Assembly: GCF_002443255.2 (NCBI RefSeq) | Contig: NW_019211458.1 | Coordinates: 18,285,939-18,349,938, forward strand | DNA from: Varroa destructor | Taxonomy: Eukaryota; Arthropoda; Arachnida; Mesostigmata; Varroidae | Direction: 5' to 3' | Length of the DNA stretch: 64,000 nucleotides | Shown: positions 1-13,814 of the stretch, one piece after another | How positions within the stretch are numbered: position 1 is the stretch's first letter | How the letters are laid out: each line of letters begins with the position of its first letter | Translations under genes and position numbers: made by a program | The notes under the pieces: generated by a model | Seen by the model: the letters and a program-made list of their open reading frames with translations, nothing else | Told to the model about the DNA's origin: nothing | Database searches by the model: none

Positions 1-3000
1 GTGAAGGAGTTGCCCTACTTATGGGCTAAATCCAGAAATTGCAAATGGAAAAAAGCACCGCGCGTACCGCGAAGCCCTTCTGTCTTCCTTCTACAGCGTA
101 ACTGCGTAATGGGTTGATGGTAAGCATGCACGAGTGCATGGGTTCTAAATGAAGAGCCACTGAAAGCCTCCAAAGACACGGAAGGGCTTGCCAAGCAGGG
201 CCACGTCTGTAACCGACAGAGTGTGTAGTAATACAGTTTTTGTATTTTTTACCTCTTGCGTACATGGTAATGTCGATATAGCACTTGCCCGTCCTTGTCC
301 CGGTAAGGATTGCGCCCTCGCTGTTAGTGTGGTGATAATAACGCATTCCGATTATATCCTCAGGTGAACATTGACCCTATAGCGAGTTTTCGCATCGTTA
401 ATTTAATGAATGCGCCGCATGAAGCTCAGCTCAGCGTTGTTTACCGGTATGAGCGGCAGGACCTCAGCTACAACGTTAGATCGTAGGAACATCGTCTCGG
501 ACTTACCATTAATCCTACATCAAGACTGAAACGCCCACCGTATAGAATCATAGATTATTGTTTTTTTTTATAGTTATTATTAGTGTTTACCTCATTATTT
601 GGCAAGGAATTAGTCGGCAAAAGAGGAAATGCGTGTAAAGTGTTTTAACAGCCAAGTGTAATGCTTACTATGTTTGAAGGCCAATTAATGAGTCATGAGT
701 AGCTAATTGACACAGGAGGATTAGGTCTTGCAATGTTTGACAGAAGTCTTTTGCACGACTTGGTGTTCCCCACCAACGATTTGATTATATGTAGTACTTA
801 TTAACACCTTATCGTTTGCAACGATTTCTCAATTAGGCCTATGTGTTCGAATTGCAAAGCATGAATAGGTGTCCTTGTTTGTAGATAACATTGCATAATA
901 ATAAACATTGACATTGCTGCATCTTTGAGCAGAGAAACATTTTGTCGGGGTATTCCAACGATGATTAATACATTGCCAGCTTGAATGAGAAGCCTGTCAA
1001 TCTACTTTTAGGGGACCAGCTGATAGTAAGTTGGCCATCAATTAGTTATGGATCGGTATTAGGCTAGGCATGAGTTTATTTGTTGAGAGTTGCATATATA
1101 AAATGGTTTCGTACGTCGTAGTTCTAATCAATCACGCACACGTGTGTATAGCTATTAAACTAGCTATATCGATCGATTTACGTTCCAAAAGCTTCGCAAA
1201 CTTTCAGGCTTAACATTTCGAGGCCTTATTAGCAACGGCTGTCCTGATATTCGTCTGTAAGTAACAGTGTGTGCCCAAAATACTAGCTAAAATTTTCCAC
1301 CCAGACCTCCAAGAAGGTCTGATGATATTATTTTACCGCAGCCGTCGATAACCGACTGTCGTAGACGGTTGTCCTGTAACGAACGGTGTATTTATGTAAT
1401 TTTACGTGAAAGGGTTTTGAACGTAACGATACGCCAATAAAGTTGATTGCGCTTATATATGTTGGCCCAAACGTGAAGCAATGCGTGCTCAACGTGCGAA
1501 GCTTTGCCCGCTGCTTAAGATAATCTGCAGTATTTACAGAGTCCTATTGGAACTAAAGTTCCTGCATCCGCGTAACAGTCGTCCTAGAAGGACTGCTTGT
1601 AGAAATCCATTTGACGTTTCGTTCTATTCCACGTGTTCTAATGACACAGTTACGGTTGCCCAATGAGGTGGGAAGTTTACTGAGGCATGTCGGATCCTTT
1701 AGACACAAAAAAAAGCACAACTGAACATTGGGCCGCGTCAATATAGACCAGGAACATATGAAATGGCTCACTGTAGAAACTGTTTTCAATTAAAATAGAA
1801 CGAATGATATTTTTATGAACAGTTACAGAAAATAATCGACGAAACGCAAATGTAAGCGCCACAAAAAGCGTTTGCTTTTATCGATTTTTTTACAAGTGCT
1901 GATTTTAGATAGGTCCGTATAGACTTTGCCAGCTCACGCATAGCCGTAATCTATGACAGCAGAACAGGCTTGGCCTTTTAAAGGTGCATATTAAAGAAAA
2001 ATGCCTGAAAACATATAATTTATACATCTGGTTGTCCTTTCATCGTCGGGTTTGCTGACTTTCGACGCTAGCGAAAACCATAATAATCCTTTTAGGGTGT
2101 CCAAGGGTTAGGATCAGAGTGATAGTAAAGAAATGATGTTCGATGGCTGCCTGTGGACGGTTTCTAGGGGCCGCTGTTTCTTCCGCTTCGAGCTACATAA
2201 GATATCCGTTTGGAAATTTTACGTTGATCCGGCTGATCCTTAACTGGGTCCTCGCGCCTAGCAAAACGCAATTTACAAGGTTGTGAAAGCGTCAGCTACT
2301 GTCTGCAAATGATTCTTAGTAGAAACCCAGCCAAAAGCTCGGCCGAATCCAGCTCTGGGACCTTGAAGGAATCCTCTTTCGCAAAGCGCACCATAACAAA
2401 CCAGCAAATTTTCTGTGCAGACTTCAAGGCCAAAAAAGAATTACGTAATTCTGTTACAGGGGTTTCTGCCTTTCGGTATAGCATGGATACATTGTAGTTT
2501 GTATGAACTGTCCTTACGTTAAGTTCTCTGCAATCGAACTCTGTCGACGAAATGACCAATTAGTCTTGTTTGATGTTGGAAGTATGACGCCTATACGAAT
2601 CGAAGCAATGTGCTACAAATGAAACAAATACATCTATCGTTTCTACATGAAACATCTACCTGCAGATGTGTGATGCTTTCTCCTGAGACAGATGTTGTAA
2701 TTACGTATGGTATAAACGGTGTTCGTAGCCACGACGCCTGGTTTCCTTCAACCAATAGCTAGCCGTCTAAATCATCGCGTCAATTAAGATGCGAGATTTC
2801 TTTCGTTACCAACTAAATCAGTCGGCCATTAACCGGCAGGTCCCCATGCTACGCTGGCTAATGTTGATCCGTTCTCAATAAATTCGAAAAAACACAAAAC
2901 CATTTTACCACTCTACCATTTAGTCTGTACCTCTGATCGTGGTCAAGCTTTGGTTTCCTACAACATAAAGCCGTCATACCATTAATGATAGTTTAATTTT

Positions 3001-6000
3001 TCCGCAAACTGTTTTTTTCCTATTCGTAAAATGCAAACAAAAGATACATTCTGTAATAGCCTTTGTCATTTATAAATCAACGTTTGAAACAGTCTCTATA
3101 ACAATATGCGCCTATCGCAAAACAGCAGCATCTATTCTATTGCTACGCAATAAGCGAGCTAATGGTAATAAGGTAAATAATCGAAAGTACAAGAGATACT
3201 AATTAGACCGCATATAGCTTGGCTAGAATTCGCCCTATAGGCCGTTACTGAAAATGGAATAGAATCACGCACGGAATGTTCAGAGGTCTATAACGTCGTT
3301 CACATTGGATGCGTTGACTGTTGCCAACAGTCAAACCTGCTGTTCAATATTTACAATAATATTATAGATCAAAGGCACGGAGACGACACAAAGACGTCAG
3401 TCATAGATACGTAATATCAGCGGGCGGCCAGACGCAAATAAAACCGCATTATTAACATCGTCCTTGGGAATATCTTTTAGCATCCGGGCCCTCTTCCTCA
3501 ATGGCCCTCCATCCACGAAAGTTAGGTTGGATCGAAGGTAATCAATGATAATACAGCCATGTGAAGCATCCCGTCGGTGTAGATAGTTCCCAGCAGCAAT
3601 GGCGGTGTAAAAAAAGGCTACAATCATGGGATCCACACACAGTCTTGCACTGATTGCGCACTCCTTTGTCGGTTTATTGTTACTAAGCGTTTCCAAGCAG
3701 GCAATCTATCATAGGCCGAAAAATTAACTAGTAAATTCTAAGACGTTGCCTGCTAGCTATTTATGTTTATATTAAATAGGAAAACAAAAATAAGAAGATT
3801 ACAATTATTATATTAGCTTGTCGGACGTCCAACTCGATTAGAGGAGGATCTTTCAAAGATCACATAAAATTGCGAAATCAATACTGTTTCTCACAGAACA
3901 AATCGGGATTGATGTCTCTTGATCGATCATAGTTTCTAGTTACAAGTTACAAGTAGAATACAAGTTAACAGTTTACCGAAAAACAACGTACACAGCTATA
4001 ATAGTCGAAGGTCGACGGCACTATAAATTGTTTTAGTAATTGAATAGGTAGCCTTTGTACATTTATAGAGAGGTTCGCATTGATTGGATTGGGCGCACGG
4101 TGTTGTGAGTTTCCGCGTTTTCAGTTAGGCCCGTACGCGTGAAGTCCAGCCATCCTCAACGTCCTGCAATGTATAACCTGGACCGTCTATAATGGTTTGT
4201 CGATAGCTCTGTTAGTTAGTCCTTCGCGGACCCACTTAAGAAGACAATGTGTTCCGATGCGCTTTTATGAAACCCTCATGTGTTTCGAATCTCCCTCTCT
4301 GTCCTGCTCCTAAGGCCAGTTCTAGGTTGCTTCCGATAACCAGCTGACGTCCGCTCGATTAGTTGAAACTCGTATAGGTAAGTTTGCGCGATGTACACTC
4401 GCAGATGATTACGTTCGAGTGTCGTGACGCCATGCCTCGTAATAGGTAGCGAACGTCAGGCGCATGCAGGAAGTGTGTAATGTCCATTTCTTAAGTACAA
4501 ATCTCTTCATGATGTCAGTGTCGATTTACCACCTGGCAGTAAGGTTGGAACTGCAATCTTGTTAATTTAAGCTATTGTTCACTTGGCGAATACATTGAAT
4601 TGGCATATATACTAATGAAAAAACAAACCATTACTTGAATACTCATAATATCCATTGAATTGGACGGTTTACGACAAAGAAAGAGATAAGACGCGGGAGT
4701 AAGTTATGCATTAGCCAGCAATCCATCTTCTTGTAACTAACACCGTCCCTTATTTCAAGGACAAAACAATAGGGAATCTCAATGTAAATAGAAAACAGAC
4801 CAGTGGTTCATGCAGTTTTAATCCAATAGATATAAGGGCCTTAGGCTAGAACTTGGCACGATAATCCTAGGTAACCTTTAACCTGTACCTGTAATGGAAA
4901 TGTACGATAGTGGGAAAGTGCACGAAGAAGGTCGCTGCATCTTTTCTCCATATTCTTGAAAGGATTTCATAAACAGGAGAGATAATGGAGTCAACCCTGT
5001 CTACCACATAGCATATGCTATTTTTCTATATATTATACGATACCGTACAATATCTCCTCCATATGTACCAATGTATGAACCTCCAGATGTTCGACTTCAG
5101 TTCGACCCTGCACCCCAATTGTTAATGTTGGTTGAAGCGAGTCTCGAGGAATCGTTTAACCAAAATGGCGCTAAAGGGAATAATCTGAGATTGCGAAATA
5201 CAAACCATTACACATCAAATTTATCTACACCCACTCAAAAGTCAATTTCCTAGAAAAGCAGAAGTAGTAACGACTGTCCACGTGTAGTAACATTATTTTT
5301 CTACTGATGGCTTCCTCCGCGATGAATAAAATAGGAAGCGGTTGACGGCAACAAATAATAATTTTTTACAGTTCGTCTGAGTGGCTGAATGAATCAGATA
5401 GTTAGAAGGTTCTGGCCCGCTGGCTAAAGTCATCTCATTCAAAGGTCATTTACGTATCATGTCATCCACCAGCCGCGTTGGGTTACTGCACGAACCGTAT
5501 GTTCGCGTAACAGCTCTGTGGCCTCACGTTGAGCCCATACATAGCCACATTGGAATGAAGCTTCCGAGTTAAAAGGTTACCGAACCCTTCACGAATTCGC
5601 ACGCACGTATCACAATGCCACGGATAGTTCACATTCTGACTCAAAATATTAACCTAATATGAGGTCGCGCCATTAGATGCATTGGACAGTTTAGCTAGGG
5701 GACGACGCTCCAGTACAACGCATAGCCTGCAAAATGGTAGGCGAGCATCAGTAGAATATTATCGAGGATGAGCAGGAATGATACGGTAGTTTAATTTGTG
5801 TGAAGTTGTCTTAAATGCTCCCGCACGCAATGAACTTTAGAATCCTTTATACAAGCACGCTTTTATCGTAGCCTTGCTTCGTTCGATTCTCACAACCACC
5901 AACCCGACACTGTCGATAGTGCCGTTTATGTAATTTTTTTTTTACCAAATTTGATTTCCACACTTTTATCTTTGCCATATTCGCAATTTTACACGGGAAC

Positions 6001-8985
6001 GTTTATAGATAAATAGATTAAATTAAACAGTAATATGTACGCGGAAATAAACAGGTACTTATTAAATTTGAAAAGGTAGGTTTGATTATGGCTGTTTGTT
6101 CTATTAGTGAAACGCAAATTATGTCGAAAGCTGTTCGTCTGAGGTTTTTCCCTGTGAAATGTTTCGAATAGGTTGAATGGGCGGTTGGGTTTAATTGAAG
6201 GGTTGTTTGGCAGAATACCCAGAAGAAGACAAGAAAATACGTTTTGTGTAGGCTCGTTTTACCAAGCTGATCTCCACAAATCTTGCAGTCCCGACCTGAT
6301 GAAGGGTTTTTTTCTGATTCTTCACAGAATCAGTACATCAGAAATCGTGTTAGCATGAAAGATCTGGCAACAAGCCCCAGTTCCAGACGGCATCGGACCA
6401 CCTGCCCGCATGAACAACACAAAATTATTCAAGCTTCACTATTGTTCTGTTAGATGCAAACCTTGACCGATAGAAGTCATAGTATTGGGAATCGCTTGAC
6501 TTTTCCTATCCTAATAACGAAGCACTGAAACAGCACAAATAATATCAATTTTGTAATAAAGACTTGAAACGTTATTTGCGCATAATTATCCACTAAACGT
6601 TCAACGTTCAGAAAATAAGATGATCCGAACAGAATGTTGGTCTTGTATAAAGAGACACAACCTAATTACTGTTTATCCGCAACGATTCGAAAATCGCTGA
6701 AAAAGACAGATAGATTGTGTGTGACCCCCCAACCTACCTCTTGTTACACCAATTCAGTTGTGCCAGGCCAGATTAGATTACTTAATTACTGCTTTAATTA
6801 ATTTAAGAAATACGATTTATGCAGGTAAAGGCAGGTACACAGGATTTAGACCTGATTGGTGGATTAGGGTTTTATACAAATCAATCATTGTTTGCCCTTC
6901 CTGGTGACAGGTTGAACCTGTCGTGCCGCGGGCAATTAGCCTTTTGCGGAGAATTTCATGCTTCAGTTTTAACTATTTCGTGCGGCAAGAAATCAGTAAG
7001 TGTTAGGAAATCAAGTGCCTGTGTTTACTTTTCCTTACAGAGGTCTTGACGGTCTGCATGGATGTCCGATAAATGACGTGAGCACTTCAGCTACTGTAGA
7101 AACCTAGAATTAAAACAGAGTCATAAATTGTAAATACGACTGTATTCGATACACAGTAACGTATTGTCTGACAGGGAAGTCATGAATGAAGACCATGTTG
7201 TATATGTTGATGTGACCTCATAATCCAGAGTGACTGCATGCAATGCCACTCCTGCCGCGCTGTTTCTTAGTCACATGAAGGCAATGTATATATATAGAGA
7301 CGAGGCAATCAAAGACCCTCAGAATGCTTTTGCAGACCTATTCGTAACACCTTCAGTATAGTACGATTTAGCGAAATACGTCCGGTACTAGCACGTAATT
7401 CGACATCTGCAAATTTAAATTTCAGAAGGCACTGCTTCTCCAACCTGGTATTATTCAATCCATTTGACTTCAGTCCAACTTCAACAGTTTTTGTGCTACC
7501 ATTGTTTAACTCTATGGGAAGTATTTATATCGTAATAGATATAGAAAGGCCCTCGTAGTGCTTGCACTAGGCCTGAGATGATGCATTTTGGTTAAATTGG
7601 CCTGGCTTCATTTTCAATAGCGCGACAAATTCCAATCCAATAACGTGTTAAACTGAAAAATAAAATGGACAATTATAACTGTTCTGTATATATCAGTATT
7701 TATTTAAGTCAGGATTTGTAAGTTGAGTATGGGTTGAGTAAGTTACGTTAAGTGCTCCTAGACCTAGCAGCTTTCGACTCTTCGATTTTTTCCAAGTTTT
7801 GTTGTATCGAACATAATATAATTAGAAAATCGTCTCTAATGTAAAAAATTCCTTCAGAATTATTAACACGCATACTATCCTACGCCTTTGACGTTCATAA
7901 TGGTGGAAAAAATAACACCTTGGTGAGGAATCACGTATCGTGTAGTAGCAATAGATTCAAGCTAAAGATTGCGGGCGTTTCCATCAAAAGGCATCACATA
8001 CAGCTCTAGAATGCTCAGTCTGTGCTTTACGCCATTGCAGAAATATAATCCCTTTACGTATACGCAGTACTAATTGCCCGAAAGAAACATCCTGCCTTCT
8101 TATTCTAACACAAAGCGAGACCTTAACGGATAACCAGTCCGGGGACCAAATCGTTTCTACACAATAAAGAACTATTTTAATATCGTTGTGTATACGCCCA
8201 ACTTATTATACTCGAACTTTGTCTACATTTAACGGGCAACTCGGTAACAGTAAGATCGGCTTTACCCAAATTAATTATATACACATGTGATGTAAATGTA
8301 TGAAATATATAGATGTAAATTATAGTGAAACAAATAAATATAAAAAATAGTGCAATACAACGTAGCCTAGGTCATATCGAAAGAAAGCATAGCTGAAGCA
8401 TCATCGATGGTTTACTATTGATCGTCGCAGAGGGTTTGTACACCTGTTTGCAAGGTTTAGGTATATAAATAGGTTGAATGCCTTGGGAAGCAATCTTTAA
8501 GAATATTCAAAGCATTTATTAAATTATAAATAAAAAAATATAAATTATTAAAGTATTTTACGTTGGTTTGTTGGTAGTTCAACGCATATGCGCACAGTAC
8601 CGAAGCCAGAGCATTCTTCAGATCCCTTTTAAATATTCTCAGTTTAATATGACAAACCTACGGAATCGTCATTAGATTTCGGTGCCCTATCGGCTAGCGC
8701 ATACTCATTTTAACTTCGCAAAGCATTATGTTGTTACAGGTGTTCCTATTTAAAAAGCTTTGTGGCTTAGGAACGAGTTTTCAATGGTTGAAGAACTTCA
8801 AAGCTCCACCCGGTAGAATGGTATCTTTACAATGTATGTTTCTTTTCTGGCTTTGCTCGTGTTGCTTCTGGCTTGCAGATGTCTTTTACAACTATTAGGT
8901 GGTCATCTAGAAGAAACCCATTAGCTAAACTCTTTTCCCACGGATTAACCATACCTGTAGACAATCTGCTAACTCGAAAGAGGCG
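1..8985. other. AT-rich non-coding stretch, no gene recognised
   Basis: No gene, RNA gene or mobile element is recognised in this stretch. It is AT-rich and stop-dense on both strands. The longest open frames are 106 codons at 26-346 (-) and 99 codons at 3397-3696 (-), and 2296-2559 is open on both strands. None shows a familiar domain, and their lengths fit chance. The frame at 5071-5253 (+) reads like a short protein segment, but no good splice acceptor precedes it. There is a small inverted repeat around 3313-3331 (gactgttg / caacagtc) and a run of ten T at 5934-5943. The most economical reading is intergenic or deep intronic DNA. Confidence 0.6.
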
Positions 8986-9760
8986 CTAACATTTTAAGAT
9001 GCATACGGTATACTGATGCGTATTCATGCAATAATCCTCAAAATGGAAACTTGTCCAGACGTAATCACTGCGGGGCAACGATCGATACGGATGCTCATAA
9101 GGGTTCGTAGTTTTATATTGTTTACAGGAGCTGTCGTATTTCGCTAAACTAGCCGAAGATATTTGTGTTCTCGAATCGAAATCTAACGTGTCAAACAGCC
9201 ATTTGTGACGCATGCCCTGGTGATTGTATGGCACTGTTTGTCGCTCAGGACGTTACAATTTTATACAGTGTCTGACGTGTTGGTTGTTTTAATTTCAGAT
9301 ATCGGGCTATCGAATCTACTTGTTGAGACCACCTGTTTTTGTTTGGGGTCGAACCTAATTATTGTAGAGTATAGGAACGTTGAAATTGATCGCTCTGTAG
9401 CCGTATCTAACAGGTTGCGTCTTTGCGCAAAATGGAAATAGAGGAAGGCATTCCTTTTTGTTGCAGGAGGAAGTTTACCTAGAGGCGAGACGTTATCAGA
9501 ACCGAGTTTGGTTACTTTCAAAGGTGACGGGAAAAATAGAAGCACAAACCCAAAACATGTGCGACATCTTGTCGCCAGCGAACAACACGGTACGGGTACG
9601 ATCCGGAGACAAGCTGAAAAAGCTAAAGACTTTCGTGAATTTTTTCAGATAAAATATATTATCTTTTTTTGTCAAACACACATTACAAGACTGTCCACAC
9701 TTAATGCAAACAAAATGCTCATCGTGTTGTGCATAGTGCATCACTACATACTATATTAAT
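8986..9760. other. Stop-poor patch open on both strands, possible exon remnants
   Basis: Over about 770 bases several frames stay open. On the minus strand, frames at 9744-9496, 9545-9261 and 9234-8986 follow one another, the first and third sharing a reading frame. On the plus strand, 9205-9441 and 9458-9652 are open. Two good plus-strand acceptor sites lie inside: a T-rich tract ending ttttaatttcag at 9298 and one ending tttttgttgcag at 9466. The patch could be plus-strand exons, a minus-strand gene broken by frameshifts, or chance. No family is recognised in any translation. Confidence 0.25.
9467..9652 (+). other. Possible terminal exon (unidentified)
   Basis: A textbook acceptor (cctttttgttgcag) precedes a frame that runs 61 codons from GAG GAA GTT to a TAA at 9650-9652. 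The translation begins EEVYLEARRYQNRVWLLSK and ends in a Lys-rich stretch, KLKKLKTFVNFFR. An AATAAA lies at about 9823, suitable as a polyadenylation signal for a 3' end. An internal donor-like site (AAG|GTGACG, 9523/9524) would instead make a 57-base phase-0 microexon. The nearest upstream open segment, from acceptor 9298, does not join to it in frame through any obvious donor. No homology is recognised. Confidence 0.2.
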
Positions 9761-12700
9761 AATTAAATATAAAGGAATAGCTAACTTAGAGAAATGTGCA
9801 AAGGCATCGGCACTTATTCTCTAATAAAACATAAGTAAGCTTACAATTATAAGAAACGTTAATATAATTTTTTCAAAAATTATAATTTTCATTCTCGGGA
9901 CTTCTATACAAGTAGCACAGCGTCCCGACTTTTGCCGACTGGCTATACTGTTGATCAGCTTTTGGTTGTCAGTGATGCCGGAAGAACTACAGGAAGTCGT
10001 TATATCTGTTCACTGGTTCCTTAGCGATCACGCGCCGCGTATCATATCAGTAGATAACAAATAACAGACGGAATGATAGAACGCAAGAATGCATTTTATG
10101 TACGCATCATCGATAAATTCCAGAAATATGGAGACGGGTTCCTACCCGTTACCTAATACGATTTTTTTTAGTCCAATTGCGGCGATCTTCCATTGCAAAG
10201 AATAATATCCACTTTAGGGAATCAAGATTATAAATCGGTTCAAAGATAAAGTGATGTACCGTTGCGTACAACACCATTTTTAGCGACAAACTGTATTTTT
10301 TTTGTATTACCACTAAGTGAACGTGGAAACGAGCTGTTACGTACTAAGTTACATACGTGCGTCCACATGACACAAGCTTTAACACACACACACACACATA
10401 TATACAATTACAAAAATATATAAATATTACCAAGACAATCACAACTGCATGACAGCTTTGAGTAAGTAGAACTGAAATAAGGGGACGCATAGATGTCCCT
10501 TATACAAAGTAACTGCATTACAGTTACCTCGACTCGGGGGCACTCACGCTGAATTCGAAGAGAAAGTTTAAAGCCTTCTTAAAAACAGACAAGATTTCTA
10601 TATGCCGCTATTGATTCGAGTCCAAAATCTACTAAAAAACCTAATAATATAGAGATATTTTCAGGAATCGCGACAACGATATCGTTTGCCCTCCTGATCA
10701 AATTCAGATTTATAAGGTCTACAAAGTACATACATTTTTAGCCGAACTGCTCATGGTGAAGAAGTACGGTGCAGCTACCCTTGTCCCAGGTGATTATGAT
10801 AATAAAATCTATGGAGAAAATAAGCTTTCTGATTGGTAAAGTGGTATTGCAATCCGATAAGTGCCCTGCACTATGTTCATGGTAAGTAACTGAGGTAGGA
10901 ATTGTAAATTATATAAGACAAAAATAGGGGCAACGCACAGTCATGTGTATAGAGCCAAAAATATGATACATAGAGAAGCAACATTAAAACAAAAGCAAAT
11001 TAAAGTTTCTTTTCAAGTGCTATTTCCGGAATAGAAAGGGAACGGATAATCTTAATTGTAATAGATAATTTCGAAAACATTGATTCTTATTCAGCTTCGA
11101 GTCCGCTAGAAAAAAAAACCAACCAACACGCGTCGGCATGACAAAAGGTAGCGACGAATCGGTTGGAGTTGGTAAAAGCAAAAAATTCAGTATAGCAAAG
11201 GAAACTGATCAGACCGATTCTACGTGGGTTATCTGTTCTTGGCTTTGCATGTAACGTTTAGTGGGTCTGCAGTTCAAATATGTGTTCTTTCGAAAGTTAC
11301 TTTAGGCGCTAACGTTACGAAAGCAACTTAGTAAAACCACTAATGCTGTGATACAATTACTTTCAATTTCGATGTAAAAAAACTATATCACTACTTTCAT
11401 TATTGTTATTATTAGTTATTTCATTTTGCATGAAATATAGTTTTTGTCTTTTTTCGTAACGATGCTGTGCGCGGAAAACAACAGCTGTCATAATCCTCTG
11501 GCCATAATCTCGTCTCGATTGTAGAGATCGTGATACGCTCACAAGTTAGCATCGTTTTACTATAGGCATAACCCCAATCTTGAGATTCTCGTAAATATGG
11601 AGCAGCCGCATATACATAACCGCTACTGCTAAAAAGCTATGAAACTGATAACAGAAACTATGAGTTTCTTTTTTTTTTTCACAGTATGCCCCGCTTGGGG
11701 GTTAGCTAAATTCCGAAAAGCATCAATCATTGTGTCTGAAAGGATCGGCTTCTATATTCAGCTATCTCTATCACTATTTACCCGCCGCTGAGACTGATAA
11801 AAGTTTCGGAGAAGTATATCGGCTACAGACCGGCTACAATACAATGAATTTGTTTACTCTAGCAAAAATCTGTAACATTCTCCTAATAAGATGTATCGTC
11901 TTCCCTCGACTCGGGGAAAATTGCAGCTTCACTTTAAACCCATCTTATAAACCTACTATAAACCCCCCCATAAAACGGGATAATACCGTCCAGTGCTTGC
12001 GTGTCTGGCCTCTATAGAGTAGCGTTTAAACGTAGTACGAGATACGAAAAGAAACTGGACCGTCCCGTTGAATTTTTCTAAGACTGCATACGCTATTTGA
12101 AAAGATAGAAAGAAGACAATTGCTTTAATCACTAATATACGAGTGTTTACTGTCTCTTCTTGAAAGATATTATATTATTTAGCAGCATGTGCTATAAGTT
12201 TTTTGAGAACTTTTCTCGGATTCAGTTTAGATAATTGCTATACATCTTGCTTTACTGGCCAGGACCCAGTAGTAATTACCGAAATAATAATGTATTTTTA
12301 ATAGCGAAATTTTAATTGCGAAGCTACAAATTTGGCCACGGACCTACCAAACAGCGTAGGACCTGAGCTAATATTGTGATATTCATGGGTGGGGATTAAA
12401 AAAATTTTATATTATCCATCACATCACACTCAGCGGACCCATTTGTACAAGTCATATTCATTAAGATTAACGATTGCGAAATTTAAAAGCATCTCACCAA
12501 TTTTAATAATGCCTTCCCAGATCTACTTTAACAATAACGAAAGTTGGGAATTAGTTAACATGAAGAACTTACCTATTATAAGTGCATATCATCACGATAT
12601 ACTCGATCCTGACCATTCAGCAGACTTCGACTGTGCAATGAACGACTTCGGTCGATCATTCATCTAATTAAGACGTCTATTAAGACATTAACAAGTAGAC

Positions 12701-13430
12701 CGTCCCAAATGTACCGGGTTAAATAGCCTCTTGCAACTGATGCTATAACAGAGGATTTCCGTTAAAGTATAACCTACAAATACACGCGTTTACCCCTTAT
12801 CGAGGATGATTCAGTCGGTTTTTTCAGATTTTACGTTTAATTTACCTTCCGTCGAAATAATTGTCAAAATTTTAAATAGCTAACGCCATTCAGTAACTCA
12901 TTCAGCTGCCTCGCTGGAGTAATACTTGTTTTTCGTAGGATAGACAATAAATTTCTATTTTATATATAGATAGCACTGTAACTTAAGCGATGTACTGGGT
13001 ATCTTGCACAAATACATAATGCTTCGAAGCGACGATCGATGCCTTTGCTTCAACATACTTACTGTGTTTCAAAAAAAAGAACCATTGTATGCCAACGTTT
13101 AGATATACACATACGGTACCATTTGTCTTTCCGCTGTCGCATTTTTTTTTAGCCGCCTAGCTGATTTGTCGACCTACTGTAGTCGGACTGCTATCCGTTT
13201 CCCAGGTAAAAGGAAAGGGTATTATACCTCAACGCTCATCATTTGCTGGAAGTGCATGCAAACTTTATGTGCATGCAGAAGCGAAGTAGAGCCGTTGCCA
13301 TAAAAGGATGATGACCTGTGTCACCGCGCACGCACGCGGTCAAGCGGTAGGTGTGTTGTCCGCACAAGAATGAAACGCCTCCGGGGAGAGGAGGTGGCCA
13401 AATGAACCCCAATAGTATCAACTTGTGCCG
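9761..13430. other. AT-rich non-coding stretch
   Basis: No gene is seen. Frames at 11730-12017 (95 codons) and 12389-12667 (92 codons) on the plus strand are chance-sized and show no motif. The stretch includes an AC microsatellite at 10382-10397, a T run near 11668-11679, and several short A/T tracts. Sequence becomes more GC-rich after about 13230, just ahead of the kinase gene. Confidence 0.6.
10382..10404. repeat. (AC)8 microsatellite running into (AT)n
   Basis: Eight uninterrupted AC units are followed directly by a short AT run. This is an ordinary dinucleotide microsatellite and a possible length polymorphism. Confidence 0.9.
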
Positions 13431-13440
13431 TATTTATAAA
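13431..13440 (+). promoter_or_regulatory. TATA-like element upstream of the kinase gene
   Basis: The sequence tatttataaa lies about 375 bases before the kinase start codon. A CAGT core at 13464-13467 sits about 30 bases downstream, the usual TATA-to-initiator distance. Transcription starting there would give a short CAG/GGC-rich leader that ends at the splice donor at 13533. In an AT-rich region a TATA-like word is common, so the spacing to the other signals is the only support. Confidence 0.3.
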
Positions 13441-13455
13441 TTCGTCTGCGCAAGC

Positions 13456-13486
13456 AACAGCAGCAGTGGCGGCGGCGGCTGCTGTT
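13456..13486 (+). repeat. CAG/GGC tract with 9-bp inverted repeat
   Basis: aacagcagc (13456-13464) is the reverse complement of gctgctgtt (13478-13486), with a GGC-repeat loop of 13 bases between. If it lies in the kinase mRNA leader it would form a stable GC-rich hairpin just after the proposed transcription start. In the plus-strand frame it would encode Ser and Gly runs. Confidence 0.5.
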
Positions 13487-13530
13487 ATCATCGGTTAACA
13501 CCGTTGGCTATCCAGAAGCGCGTACCTGTG

Positions 13531-13539
13531 ACAGTAAGT
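13531..13539 (+). other. Strong 5' splice donor (ACA|GTAAGT)
   Basis: The donor consensus GTAAGT starts at 13534. It could end a 5' leader exon of the kinase gene. A weak acceptor (tttccttgag, ending 13742) would then join it to the kinase exon. An open frame from the ATG at 13402 to 13533 would also join the kinase frame in phase 0 through these sites, giving an optional N-terminal extension. The acceptor has GAG instead of the usual CAG or TAG, so the join is uncertain. Confidence 0.3.
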
Positions 13540-13814
13540 AGTTGAGTGTCAATTCAGTGTGCGATGAATCAATGTTCCGACCATTTCCAGATGAGCTAAT
13601 TAATATGAACATGTCCCATGCTGTTATCATTTATTGTGGCCATTTCGTCGGAAACCTGGAATGTCGAACGGGTCTGAGCTGAAGTATTGCTGCTCGGATC
13701 GAAAAAATAGGTAGATAACTATCATCTGCGCATTTCCTTGAGATCGTGTACATCGTAAAAAAAAGCTACGAAGATATAGGAGAAATACTCGCAATAAAAC
13801 AAATTCTGGTCACA

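Noticed and set aside
10889..10896. let-7-like seed (tgaggtag)
   Set aside because: Only the first eight bases match; the rest differs and the flanks do not fold into a hairpin.
13746..13814. GTG start for the kinase, 23 codons upstream
   Set aside because: GTG is not a usual animal start codon and an ATG in good context follows at 13815.
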